From NCBI GenBank assembly GCA_025061865.1, contig JANXAA010000002.1:1-24669 (forward strand): 24,669 nucleotides of DNA, given 5' to 3'. This stretch comes from Acidobacteriota bacterium (lineage in GTDB: Bacteria > Acidobacteriota > HRBIN11). Below, piece after piece: positions 15,273 to 22,617 of this stretch; position 1 is the stretch's first letter; every line of letters starts with the position of its first letter. A model generated the notes under the pieces. The model saw only the letters and a list, made by a program, of their open reading frames with translations. It had not been told where the DNA came from and searched no databases. Both the position numbers and the translations under genes were made by a program.

Positions 15273-17705
15273 TCACAAGGGACGGGGCGGTCCCCATAGC
15301 AAGCCCTGGGCGTACTCGACGCCGACCTCTTGCAGGACGGCAGCCGACTGTTCATCTTCGACGCCCTTGGCGATGACCTTTAGGTCTACCGTCCGAGCGA
15401 TGCGGCAGAGGGATTCGACGGCGGCCCGACTCGGCGGCGACCAGGCTAATGTCATGAGGGGACGGATATCGAGTTTCAGGTAATCAAAGGGCATGGCTTG
15501 GAGGGGTTCCAACAGCGAGAGCTGGCCGCTAAAACCGTCCAGGACCCAATGGCATCCCATTTCATGCCACTTCCTGATCACGGACGGGGCATGGGCAGTG
15601 CGTTGGAGGAGGACACTCTCGGGGACTTCCACGATGAGGCCACCGTTGGCCTTCCACCGTCGGATCAGCGTCTCCATCAGCTCGATACCCGTCGAGTCGC
15701 CGAATAAGGCCGCCGACACGTTTACGGACAACTGCAGGTGGAGCGGCCATGACAGGGCCCTATCGAGCAAATAGTTCAGGACCCACCGGTCCACTTCGTG
15801 GACGAAGTCGTACCGTTCGGCAAGAGGTAAGAATTCTTGAGCCGGCACGAGGGTACCGTCGTCCTGGACCATCCGGACGAGGGCCTCATGAAACACGGGC
15901 ACACCTGGCGGGAGCTGAACGACCGGCTGAAAGACGAGGGTCATCTGGCCCCGCTGGAGGGCTTCTCGGACTTGCTGGGCTTGCCGGACTTCGTCCATGA
16001 CCCGATGGGCCCACCGGACGTCCTCGGGCGCATAATGATGGACCCGATTGCGACCCGACATCTTGGCGACGTAGCAGGCGAGGTCGGCCCGCATCAAGAC
16101 ATCCGCCACCGTGTCGACGTCGGGCGTGATGGGGACGACGCCGATGCTGGCCGTAAAGCGGAATTCATAACTCCCTGCCCGGAAGCGGTAACCCTCGATG
16201 GCCTGCCGAAAGCCCTCGGCCGCTTGCTCGGCCGCTGCCGCGTCCCGGTGGTAGACCAGGACGGCGAACTCGTCGCCCCCTATGCGAGCCAGCAGGTCAC
16301 TCCTCCGGGTCCGCTGCAGGAGACGTTGGGCCAGGTCCCGCAGGACGTTGTCGCCGGCGAAGTGGCCCAGGACATCGTTGACGACCTTGAACTTGTCCAG
16401 GTCGATGTACAACAACGCATGCGGGCCAGCGCCCCGACGGACCGAGGCCAGCGCCCGTTCCAGGGCGTCTTCCAGGTACTGACGGTTGTAAACGCCTGTC
16501 AGGGGGTCTCGAATAGCCCTTTGCTGGAGTTCGGTCATCAGGCGAGCATTTTCTAGGGCGACGGCCGCCTGCCGGGTATAGGCCCGCATGAGTTCCCGTT
16601 CGTCGTCCGACCACGAGCGGTCCCGGGCATAGACACACTCGATAAAAGCCCGGGGCCGGTCTTCGTAGACGACAGGCCAGACGGCTACCGCCCGGATGCC
16701 CTCCTGACGGGCGGCCGTTGCCCAGGTCTCATCCGGCCATCCTGTCTGAAAGGAGACAAAAAGAGGTTCGACCCAAGCCATCGAGTGAGCGAGTTGGGCA
16801 TACCAACGGACCGCATGGCGAGTCCACACGCCTGAAACGCCCTGGGACCATGCGCAGGTCACCGTATTACCCGGATGGACCAAATAAACAGCCACCCGGT
16901 CGGCGTCCACCAAACGGGCCGCCTCCCGACCGATGACCTCGGCCGTCATCGGGAAGGGCCGGGACGCGCTGAGGGCTTCGCTGGCTCGATGCAGTCGGAT
17001 GGCCCAGTCCGCCCGCTGGCGGAGTTCCTCGACCAGACGACGGATCTCGACATTTAAAAAGGCCTGGGCGATAAGGTCCGTGACCTTCGTGACGAAGGCG
17101 ACCTCATCGTGAGTCCACGGCCGGGGCGCGCCCACGTGTTCACAGCAGATTATTCCGACGACCTGTCCTCGCAAGCGGATCGGGGCGTCGATACTCGAAG
17201 CGATGCCCAGGGGCGCCCAGTAGTCGGCCGTTAGTTCGGTAGTGCGGGGGTCCTGGTGGACATCGGCCGCCTCGATGACCAGACCCGATCGGAGCGCTTC
17301 GATATACCGAGGATATCGGTACGTGGGCAAGACATCCCCGGCCGAGTACCGGCGGGTCGAACGCTCAAAGTTGGCCAAGCACCGGAGCTCAGTCCCATCC
17401 GGGGAAAACTTCCACACGTTCACTCGCTCGACGCCCAGGACGTCAGCGACGGTCGCCGTCAGGACAGGCCAGAGGTCGTCCAATCGACCTTCTGCTAAGG
17501 CCGGCTCTGTCGCCAGCCGGACCAGGGTCGCCTGCTGAGCCTGCACGCGGTCCAAAAGGCGGTTCCGCTCCACCTCAGCCTGCTTCCGTTCCGTGATGTC
17601 CCTCACGATGACCATCACGGCCGTCCGGCCCCAGTACGGGACGGCCGTCGCCGCTACCTCGACGTCGACGACTTGGCCGTCCAGACGGACAAATTTCACG
17701 GACAA
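15273..17705 (-). CDS. Downstream fragment of split sensor: PAS C-terminus, two GAF domains, GGDEF and degenerate EAL
   Basis: This is an 810-aa frame beginning at TTG 17703-17705. Residues 1-45 are the second half of a PAS domain (VVDVEVAATAVPYWG, RDITERKQAEVERNRLLDR). Two GAF-like domains follow at about 60-225 and 235-390. The GGDEF domain (about 400-570) is intact: RDPLTGVYNRQYLED, IDLDKFKVVNDVLGH, ARIGGDEFAV, with an I-site RRSD five residues ahead. It should make c-di-GMP. The EAL domain (about 580-805) keeps HEALVRM, SVNVS, VEVPES and LKLD. It has LDGFSGQ for the DDFGTG motif and AKGVE for AEGVE, so phosphodiesterase activity is doubtful. It is the continuation of the upstream gene, displaced by a frameshift at the 13-bp duplication. 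Confidence 0.9.
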   Translation of the reverse strand: MSVKFVRLDGQVVDVEVAATAVPYWGRTAVMVIVRDITERKQAEVERNRLLDRVQAQQATLVRLATEPALAEGRLDDLWPVLTATVADVLGVERVNVWKFSPDGTELRCLANFERSTRRYSAGDVLPTYRYPRYIEALRSGLVIEAADVHQDPRTTELTADYWAPLGIASSIDAPIRLRGQVVGIICCEHVGAPRPWTHDEVAFVTKVTDLIAQAFLNVEIRRLVEELRQRADWAIRLHRASEALSASRPFPMTAEVIGREAARLVDADRVAVYLVHPGNTVTCAWSQGVSGVWTRHAVRWYAQLAHSMAWVEPLFVSFQTGWPDETWATAARQEGIRAVAVWPVVYEDRPRAFIECVYARDRSWSDDERELMRAYTRQAAVALENARLMTELQQRAIRDPLTGVYNRQYLEDALERALASVRRGAGPHALLYIDLDKFKVVNDVLGHFAGDNVLRDLAQRLLQRTRRSDLLARIGGDEFAVLVYHRDAAAAEQAAEGFRQAIEGYRFRAGSYEFRFTASIGVVPITPDVDTVADVLMRADLACYVAKMSGRNRVHHYAPEDVRWAHRVMDEVRQAQQVREALQRGQMTLVFQPVVQLPPGVPVFHEALVRMVQDDGTLVPAQEFLPLAERYDFVHEVDRWVLNYLLDRALSWPLHLQLSVNVSAALFGDSTGIELMETLIRRWKANGGLIVEVPESVLLQRTAHAPSVIRKWHEMGCHWVLDGFSGQLSLLEPLQAMPFDYLKLDIRPLMTLAWSPPSRAAVESLCRIARTVDLKVIAKGVEDEQSAAVLQEVGVEYAQGLLWGPPRPL

Positions 17706-18774
17706 ATTTCTCCTCGATGAGTTCGACCGAGCCGCCTGTCTCCAGTATTCGACGGATACGCTCTACCACGACGGCCCGGGACTCCGAGTGAACGAAGTCC
17801 AAGACCGGCCGCCCGATCAGCTCTTCCGGAGAGGTCGCGCCCACAATCCGGGCGGCCGCCGGGTTGACATACACGATCTGGCCGTCCAAATGGACCGCGA
17901 CCCCATAGGGGGATAGCTCGACGAGACGACGATACCGAGCCTCGCTTTCCTGAAGGGCCGCCTCGACTTGACGGGCGGCCGTCACGTCCTCCAGGATGCC
18001 CTCCAGGTAAACGATCCGGCCAGTCGTATCCCGGACGGCCCGTGCGCTATCCCGGACCCACAGGACCTGACCGTCTTGCCGGCGCATGGGGGTCACAAAT
18101 CCCAGGACCTCGCCCCGCTCCTGGATTATCTCAAGCCACCGCCGACGGTCCTCGGGATCGACATAGAGCTGAGCGGCATGCAGGCCGCAGAATTCTTCTT
18201 CCCGCTCGTATCCAAACATCCGGACGGCAGCCGGATTGGCGGCGATGATTCGACCTTCCGGCGTCGAGCGGTAGACCCCGACGGGGAGATGCTCAAACAG
18301 CCCCTGGTACAACTGTCGGAGGGCCGCCGCTTCGACGAGCCCGGCCAAGACGGAACCCAGCCATCCCTGAAGGAATGCCTGGGTCTCGGCCGAGAGTCGA
18401 GGCCTCCACCGGCCCCGACCATAAAGACAGATGATCCCCTTGAGGGCATCGCCTGAACGGAGGGAAAGGTCTATGCGATGCAGCGGCGGCCCTTCGCTCT
18501 CCGACAGCCGGAACCTGCATACTGGGACCCCCGGCGGGGCCTCGTCCTGATTCCGACAGCAAGTCTCCGGGACGTTCGGTCCCTGCCGGGCGACGACCTG
18601 CCAGCGGCGGTCCAGCATATCGATACAGACCCAGCCGCCCGCGCTTCCCGTCCGCCGGACCAGGACCCCCAAGAGCGCCTGGACGAAGGCATCCAGGTCG
18701 AATCCTCGAGAGGCCTGCACCGCTAACTCACTGAGGAGTACCCCCTCGATGGCCCAGCGGCGTCTGTCTCTCAT
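17575..18774 (-). CDS. Upstream fragment of split sensor: GAF-PAS-PAS (frameshifted)
   Basis: This is a 399-aa frame starting at ATG 18772-18774. Residues 1-150 look like a divergent GAF domain. Residues 155-270 are a PAS domain with PAC (LFEHLPVGVYRSTPEGRII, NPAAVRMFGYEREEEF, YLEGILEDVTAARQVEAALQ). A second PAS starts near 280 (LVELSPYGVAVHLDGQIVYV) and reads correctly to EEKFVR near 359. Beyond that it enters an Arg/Gly-rich out-of-frame tail of about 40 residues. Removing one copy of the 13-bp duplication joins it to the downstream frame to give a single protein of 1162 aa. As sequenced, it lacks any output domain. It is driven by the promoter at 18800-18828. Confidence 0.85.
   Translation of the reverse strand: MRDRRRWAIEGVLLSELAVQASRGFDLDAFVQALLGVLVRRTGSAGGWVCIDMLDRRWQVVARQGPNVPETCCRNQDEAPPGVPVCRFRLSESEGPPLHRIDLSLRSGDALKGIICLYGRGRWRPRLSAETQAFLQGWLGSVLAGLVEAAALRQLYQGLFEHLPVGVYRSTPEGRIIAANPAAVRMFGYEREEEFCGLHAAQLYVDPEDRRRWLEIIQERGEVLGFVTPMRRQDGQVLWVRDSARAVRDTTGRIVYLEGILEDVTAARQVEAALQESEARYRRLVELSPYGVAVHLDGQIVYVNPAAARIVGATSPEELIGRPVLDFVHSESRAVVVERIRRILETGGSVELIEEKFVREICPSGRPSRRRRGSGDGRPVLGPDGRDGHREGHHGTEAG
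17685..17710. repeat. Perfect 13-bp tandem duplication causing a frameshift
   Basis: The unit ACGGACAAATTTC occurs twice back to back (17685-17697, 17698-17710). Thirteen is not a multiple of three, so two copies put the PAS N-terminal half and the rest of the sensor in different frames. With one copy the reading is EEKFVRLDGQVVDVEV, a normal PAS strand. Confidence 0.95.
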
Positions 18775-18799
18775 ACCTGAAATGCTCCCGAGCTTGATT

Positions 18800-18828
18800 A
18801 TTATACCCCTTTACCGGGGTCTTTCCAA
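18800..18828 (-). promoter_or_regulatory. Consensus sigma-70-type promoter of the sensor gene
   Basis: On the minus strand, TTGGAA (18823-18828, 4/6) is followed by exactly 17 bp and a perfect -10 TATAAT (18800-18805). Transcription would start near 18793, about 20 nt before the ATG at 18774. The spacer contains a short inverted repeat, ACCCC/GGGGT (18805-18820). Confidence 0.75.
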
Positions 18829-19080
18829 GGACCGCCGCCGGGACCCCCAAAAGAGAGACTTCTCCCCTAACGAGTTTGGGGAGTGAGCCATCTGGGACGG
18901 ATAAAGTCTTCCATTCCCCGCCGCTCCCCGGGGGAAGGCGGTAGGGGCGACCCCCCGGGGTCGCCCCTATCCCATTGGGCTACCTCGCTCCTGGGGAAGA
19001 GGGAGCGATAAGGGAAAGGGGAACAAACCACACAATTCAACTTTAACTAACACAGTGCTACCCGTGCCTCATGGGGATTT
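18829..19080. other. Intergenic region between sensor gene and TPR gene
   Basis: There is no gene here. It contains several inverted repeats: CCCCAAA with TTTGGGG (18847-18882), CCGC..GCGG around 18920-18941, the 28-bp palindrome at 18942-18969, and CGCTCC/GGAGCG around 18985-19007. No clear terminator for the TPR gene is seen. Confidence 0.5.
18942..18969. repeat. 28-bp near-perfect palindrome
   Basis: TAGGGGCGACCCC, CC, GGGGTCGCCCCTA: a perfect 13-bp stem separated by 2 nt. It resembles the GTAGGGGCGACCC-type intergenic inverted repeats I recall from several bacterial phyla, which are REP- or MITE-like. It has no T tract, so terminator function is unlikely. Confidence 0.7.
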
Positions 19081-19599
19081 TCAGGACAGAAACGCGTCAG
19101 TCTCGGGCTTGTCGGTCGAAGTGCCGTCGACGCCGGTCCGGGCAAGGACTGCCACGAGGCCACTGAGCAAACGGGCTCGATTCGCATAGGGATCCGTCCC
19201 GGTCGAGTCGAGTCCGACGGCCTGCGCCAGATGTCGTAGGGCCGCTTCGACCTCCCCCCGGGCCAGGTGGAGTTCGCCCAAATACGTATGGGCGGCGACG
19301 TCCGCCGGGTCCCGATTCAGGGCACACTGAAAGGCGGCGATGGCGTCCTCGGTCCAGCCCTTTCGCATGTAGACGCACCCCAGGGCCGTATGGAGATAGG
19401 CCTCCTGGGGATACAGCACGACCAGTCCCTCGAAGAGGGCCTGCGCTTCGTCGAGCCGTCCCTGCTCGGCCAGTTGACGGGCCATCGGGATGAGGACCGA
19501 AAGGGCCTCCGGGTTCAGCCCGAGGGCTTCCTCCCACCGGCTCTCGCCCAGGACCGTTCGAAGGGTCTCTTTGAGGTCTTGCCACACCTGAGGGTTCAT
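19081..19599 (-). CDS. TPR protein, SycD/LcrH-like architecture
   Basis: This 172-aa protein has three tandem tetratricopeptide repeats (about residues 36-140): PMARQLAEQGRLDEAQALFE, HTALGCVYMRKGWTEDAIAA, HTYLGELHLARGEVEAALRH. Size and layout (an N-terminal helical extension, three TPRs, a short tail) match type III secretion class II chaperones of the SycD/LcrH family, but TPRs are generic and this alone is weak. The start is set at ATG 19597-19599 by a strong GGAGGG 6 nt upstream; an upstream in-frame ATG at 19680 would translate a heptad repeat. It lies downstream of the needle-like gene on the same strand, 258 bp away. Confidence 0.85.
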   Translation of the reverse strand: MNPQVWQDLKETLRTVLGESRWEEALGLNPEALSVLIPMARQLAEQGRLDEAQALFEGLVVLYPQEAYLHTALGCVYMRKGWTEDAIAAFQCALNRDPADVAAHTYLGELHLARGEVEAALRHLAQAVGLDSTGTDPYANRARLLSGLVAVLARTGVDGTSTDKPETDAFLS

Positions 19600-19620
19600 G
19601 ATGTCCCTCCGTGCAAGAAT

Positions 19621-19731
19621 CTGGATGCAAGATGCAGGATCAAGATGAGGTATGAGGCCCGGGGTCAGGTCCCAGGCCAAGAATCCGAGACTTTAGCCTC
19701 GTCCCGATTCCAACCCCCACCCGAGTGGGGG
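19621..19731. repeat. Heptad array and hairpin upstream of the TPR gene
   Basis: Plus-strand 7-bp words GATGCAA, GATGCAG, a 6-bp GATCAA, GATGAGG, TATGAGG run from about 19624, then GGGGTCA, GGTCCCA, GGCCAAG (19661-19681). A perfect hairpin CCCCCAC-CCGA-GTGGGGG lies at 19714-19731. GATGCAA is also a unit of the array at 6530-6564. The rest of the gap up to 19857 holds no gene. Confidence 0.55.
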
Positions 19732-19857
19732 AGTGCAAGACTCGGGCCTGTGGGTAAGGACTAGGGACCAGCGCTTATCGCCAGCTCCCAGTCAAGTCGA
19801 GCGTACCACCCAATGCATCTGTCCCTAAAAGAGGTCTGGGTACGGGTCCTAATCAAA

Positions 19858-20676
19858 TCACCGGATATTGCGGATGATGGCCATCGACGTATCATGCAGG
19901 GCCTTCCGCATCTCGGCGATGAGGTTGATCATCTGAGTCAGCCGTTGCATTTTCTGCTGGAGCTGCATGAGACGGAACTGAGCCTTCGGGTCATTAGGGT
20001 CCAGGCCGTTGATTTGGGATTCGACGCTGTTCATGTCGTCGAAGAGACGTTCTAGGGCCCGGCCGCCCAGGCCTTCCGTCGAAACGGGCGTCGAATCCGT
20101 TCGTCCCCTCGGGACGGGGACGGACGCGGGGGGCCCACTCGGGGGCGTGGACCCAGGCGGTGCTGACGCTCCTGGTGGACGGGCCGTCCCCTCGGTCGGT
20201 GGAGGAGCTGCCGACGCCTCAGCCCGGGCCATGTCTGTGTAAAGGCCTTTGGGGTCCAAGGACTTGTCCGGGACCGGGCCGTGCTTCTGGGGAAAGAGGT
20301 CCCTCAAGAGGTTCGTGACGAGGTCTGCGAGCCGGGTCAAGCGATCCAGCAGGTGGTCGACCTGGGTCATCAGGCGGTCCAGGATCAGATGATGGGAGTC
20401 GGGCGGGAAGATAAGAGGGAGTTTCCAGTTTTTCGAGCGCTCCGGCGGTGGGATGCACCCTCCAGGGATGATGGCCGGAAGGCTCCCCGGAAGGTCGCTC
20501 TGGCTCACGAGGCGGCTCAGGAAGTCTCCCGAGATCCGGGAGAACTCGTCGGCCATCCCCGGCAGGTCCGGCCGCGACGGTTTCGTGAGGCCCCGGACGA
20601 CACCGGCGGCGACGTCTTTCACGACGGGCGCCAGGACCGGAGCTAGCTTAACCAGGGTCGCCACGATGGGTAGCAT
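19858..20676 (-). CDS. Proline-rich protein with needle-subunit-like C-terminus, 272 aa
   Basis: This is not a family I recognise over its full length. Residues 1-30 form an amphipathic/hydrophobic helix (LPIVATLVKLAPVLAPVVKD). Residues 40-130 are helical with heptad-like LDRLMTQVDHLLDRLTRLAD. Residues 155-200 are a Pro/Ala/Ser/Gly linker. Residues 211-272 form an acidic-to-basic helical hairpin with a DPNDP turn (226-230) and end in HDTSMAIIRNIR. That last segment aligns without gaps, by eye, to the C-terminus of type III secretion needle proteins (MxiH ends in AAIIQNFR, with a Lys and an Asp at the same spacings). Needle proteins are only about 80 aa, so this would be a fusion or a chance match. 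The ATG at 20674-20676 has a strong GGAGG 6 nt upstream. Confidence 0.75.
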   Translation of the reverse strand: MLPIVATLVKLAPVLAPVVKDVAAGVVRGLTKPSRPDLPGMADEFSRISGDFLSRLVSQSDLPGSLPAIIPGGCIPPPERSKNWKLPLIFPPDSHHLILDRLMTQVDHLLDRLTRLADLVTNLLRDLFPQKHGPVPDKSLDPKGLYTDMARAEASAAPPPTEGTARPPGASAPPGSTPPSGPPASVPVPRGRTDSTPVSTEGLGGRALERLFDDMNSVESQINGLDPNDPKAQFRLMQLQQKMQRLTQMINLIAEMRKALHDTSMAIIRNIR

Positions 20677-20757
20677 AGCCTACCTCCGCAAGAAGGGTCT
20701 TCAGGAGACCCGTGCGGATGGCGGCAAGGGGTGACGACGGTCCGTCGTTTACAGGGA

Positions 20758-20878
20758 GGTATATGGGAGAAGGCCTCAGGTCTTGGGTCCCTGTGAGGAG
20801 AGCGTCTCCCCTGGAGAGGATCGGGTGTGGAGAGTGCGGCTGATGACTCCCGACCCGACACCCAGCACTAATGACGCC
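20758..20878. repeat. Facing heptad arrays between queA and the needle-like gene
   Basis: Five consecutive GG-initial heptads lie on the plus strand (20758-20792: GGTATAT, GGGAGAA, GGCCTCA, GGTCTTG, GGTCCCT). Opposite-strand words follow at about 20841-20878 (minus reading GTGCTGG, GTGTCGG, GTCGGGA, GTCATCA). GGTCTTG also occurs at 5981-5987, and the inverse 11-mer at 20858-20868 matches 6508-6518. Confidence 0.6.
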
Positions 20879-20913
20879 GATGCCTGGGGCCCAATCCCTG
20901 GTACTCGGGACCT

Positions 20914-21987
20914 TCACTCGTCCAGGATCAGCATGCAGTCCCCATAGCTGTAAAAGCGGTAGCGTTCCCGGACGGCTTCCCGGTAGGCCGCCAGGACAAA
21001 CTCATAGCCGCCGAGGGCGCAGACCAGCATCAGGAGCGTGCTCCTCGGCAGATGGAAGTTCGTCAAGAGATCCCGGACGACCCGGAATTCGTAGCCCGGA
21101 TAAATGAAGACGTCGGCCCAACCCGACAGGCGCGGCGGGTCTTGACGGGCGGCCGATTCGAGGGCCCGGGTCGTCGTCGTTCCGACGACCAGGACCCGGC
21201 GACCCTGGCGACGGGCAGTCTCGATGCAAGCCCACACGTCCGGGGAAATTTCGTACCACTCGGGGTCCATCCGGTGGTGCCGCACGTCGGGCGTCCGGAC
21301 GGGCCGGAAGGTGCCGGGTCCGACGTGGAGCGTGATCTCACACCATAGGACACCCTTCTCCCGGAGCGCTTGGATCACGCGGGGCGTGAAGTGAAGGCCG
21401 GCCGTCGGGGCGGCGATGGAGCCTTGGACCTTGGCGTACACCGTCTGATACCACCGGCGGTCCCGCTCGGCCAGGCTTGGGTCCCGACGAACGATATAGG
21501 GCGGGACGGGCATCCATCCGATGTCGTCCAGCAGGGTCTCGAGCGGACGAGGGCTCTCGAACTGCAAGACCCAATCGCCCTCGGGGGTCTGAGTAACGAC
21601 AGAAGCCCTCACCTCAGCCGGGAAATGGAGGACATCGTCGGGACGAATCCGGCGGCTTGGCCGGAGCAAAGCGTGCCACCGTTCAGGACCCGACCCCGCC
21701 TCCGATGAAAGCCGGCGGACGAGAAGGACCTCCACGGGGCGCTCCCGGTTCCCCCGGACGATGCGACCGTACAGACGAGCCGGCAGGACCCGGCTGTTAT
21801 TGACGACGACGACGTCGCCTGCTTGTAAGAAGGCCGGTAATTCGACAAACCGTCGATGCACCCAGTGCCGCTGACGGAGCCGCAGGACCATCATGCGGGC
21901 TTGGTCCCGTGGCTCGACGGGCGCTTGAGCGATGAGCTCCCGCGGGAGTTCGTAATCGTAGGCCGACAGAGAGAATACAGACTCCAT
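20914..21987 (-). CDS. queA: S-adenosylmethionine:tRNA ribosyltransferase-isomerase
   Basis: This enzyme transfers and isomerises the ribosyl part of SAM onto 7-aminomethyl-7-deazaguanine in tRNA, giving epoxyqueuosine at the wobble position of GUN anticodons. The 357-aa length is normal. Motifs include YDYELPRELIAQAPVEPRDQ at residue 10, GDVVVVNNSRVLPARL near residue 57, the RRWYQTVYAK region, GSIAAPTAGLHFT near residue 188, TLHVGPGTFRPV near residue 219, and NFHLPRSTLLMLVCALGG near residue 313. The start is ATG at 21985-21987. It lies downstream of the ferredoxin gene, with a 135-bp gap containing a weak TATTAT -10-like box (22093-22098). No other queuosine gene is in view. Confidence 0.97.
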   Translation of the reverse strand: MESVFSLSAYDYELPRELIAQAPVEPRDQARMMVLRLRQRHWVHRRFVELPAFLQAGDVVVVNNSRVLPARLYGRIVRGNRERPVEVLLVRRLSSEAGSGPERWHALLRPSRRIRPDDVLHFPAEVRASVVTQTPEGDWVLQFESPRPLETLLDDIGWMPVPPYIVRRDPSLAERDRRWYQTVYAKVQGSIAAPTAGLHFTPRVIQALREKGVLWCEITLHVGPGTFRPVRTPDVRHHRMDPEWYEISPDVWACIETARRQGRRVLVVGTTTTRALESAARQDPPRLSGWADVFIYPGYEFRVVRDLLTNFHLPRSTLLMLVCALGGYEFVLAAYREAVRERYRFYSYGDCMLILDE

Positions 21988-22122
21988 GACGCCGGCAGGC
22001 CGCGGCCCCCACTGTAGGGCTGCCCCCGAAACCGCCCTCCCCTCGATTTTCGGCGTTCAGCATGGAGTGTTAGGAATTCGGTTTTTACTGAAATAATACC
22101 CGAATCCCCCTGCGGCAAAGCA

Positions 22123-22446
22123 CTACTTAATGCCGTACTTCTCCTTGAATTCCGGCCATGAGAGTTGATAGAACAGCTTGTTCTTTTCGATGTAAAACTC
22201 CCACTGCGCGGGGACCTCGTCCTGCGGGAAGATGGCCGAAACCGGGCATACCGGCTGGCAAGCCCCGCAGTCGATGCACTCCTCGGGGTGGATGTAAAGC
22301 TGGTCGACCTCGTCGTAAGCGACCTGGACGTCCGGCCGATATCCGGCCGCCTCCCCCTTCTTAGGATGGATGCAATCGACGGGGCACGCGTCCACGCAGG
22401 CAGTATCCTTCGTACCGATGCAAGGCTCGCAGATGATGTACGTCAT
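22123..22446 (-). CDS. 7Fe (3Fe-4S/4Fe-4S) ferredoxin
   Basis: This is a 107-aa soluble electron carrier resembling Thermus-type ferredoxins. The first cluster site is C9-x7-C17-x3-C21-Pro, typical of a 3Fe-4S cluster. The second site is C57-x2-C60-x2-C63-x3-C67-Pro with C25 nearby, giving a 4Fe-4S cluster. CEPCIGTKD and YIHPEECIDCGAC match the Thermus/Bacillus-like family closely. About 17 extra residues between C25 and the second motif lengthen the loop. The ATG at 22444-22446 is preceded by GGAGGT at 5 nt spacing. It has its own near-perfect promoter and a hairpin at the transcription start. Confidence 0.95.
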   Translation of the reverse strand: MTYIICEPCIGTKDTACVDACPVDCIHPKKGEAAGYRPDVQVAYDEVDQLYIHPEECIDCGACQPVCPVSAIFPQDEVPAQWEFYIEKNKLFYQLSWPEFKEKYGIK

Positions 22447-22457
22447 GGCCGACCTCC

Positions 22458-22474
22458 ACCCGGAATTACCGGGT
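22458..22474 (-). promoter_or_regulatory. Hairpin/operator at the ferredoxin transcription start
   Basis: ACCCGG (22458-22463) and CCGGGT (22469-22474) form a perfect 6-bp inverted repeat with a 5-nt spacer, between the -10 box and the ribosome-binding site. It could be an operator or a 5' mRNA hairpin. Confidence 0.5.
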
Positions 22475-22475
22475 C

Positions 22476-22503
22476 ATTATAGAGGACCCATCCGGGCTGT
22501 CAA
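22476..22503 (-). promoter_or_regulatory. Perfect-consensus promoter of the ferredoxin gene
   Basis: TTGACA (22498-22503) and TATAAT (22476-22481) are both 6/6 consensus on the minus strand with a 16-bp spacer. The start would be near 22469, giving a 5' leader of about 23 nt. This is the strongest promoter in the window. Confidence 0.85.
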
Positions 22504-22617
22504 ATTCGGGGGGCGGTACAAGGTTCGTGGGGATGGCTCCGTCACCAGAGTCGGGGCCGGCCCCCGGCATCGGGAATCCGTCTAAGAAACGTCCTCACTG
22601 GGGCGTCCCACGTCCGC

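Noticed and set aside
18942..18969. Rho-independent terminator for the TPR gene
   Set aside because: The stem is strong, but neither strand has a T run after it, and the distance from the stop codon is over 110 bp.
19600..19680. N-terminal extension of the TPR protein to 199 aa
   Set aside because: The extra 27 residues translate a heptad array, while a strong GGAGGG precedes the internal ATG at 19599.
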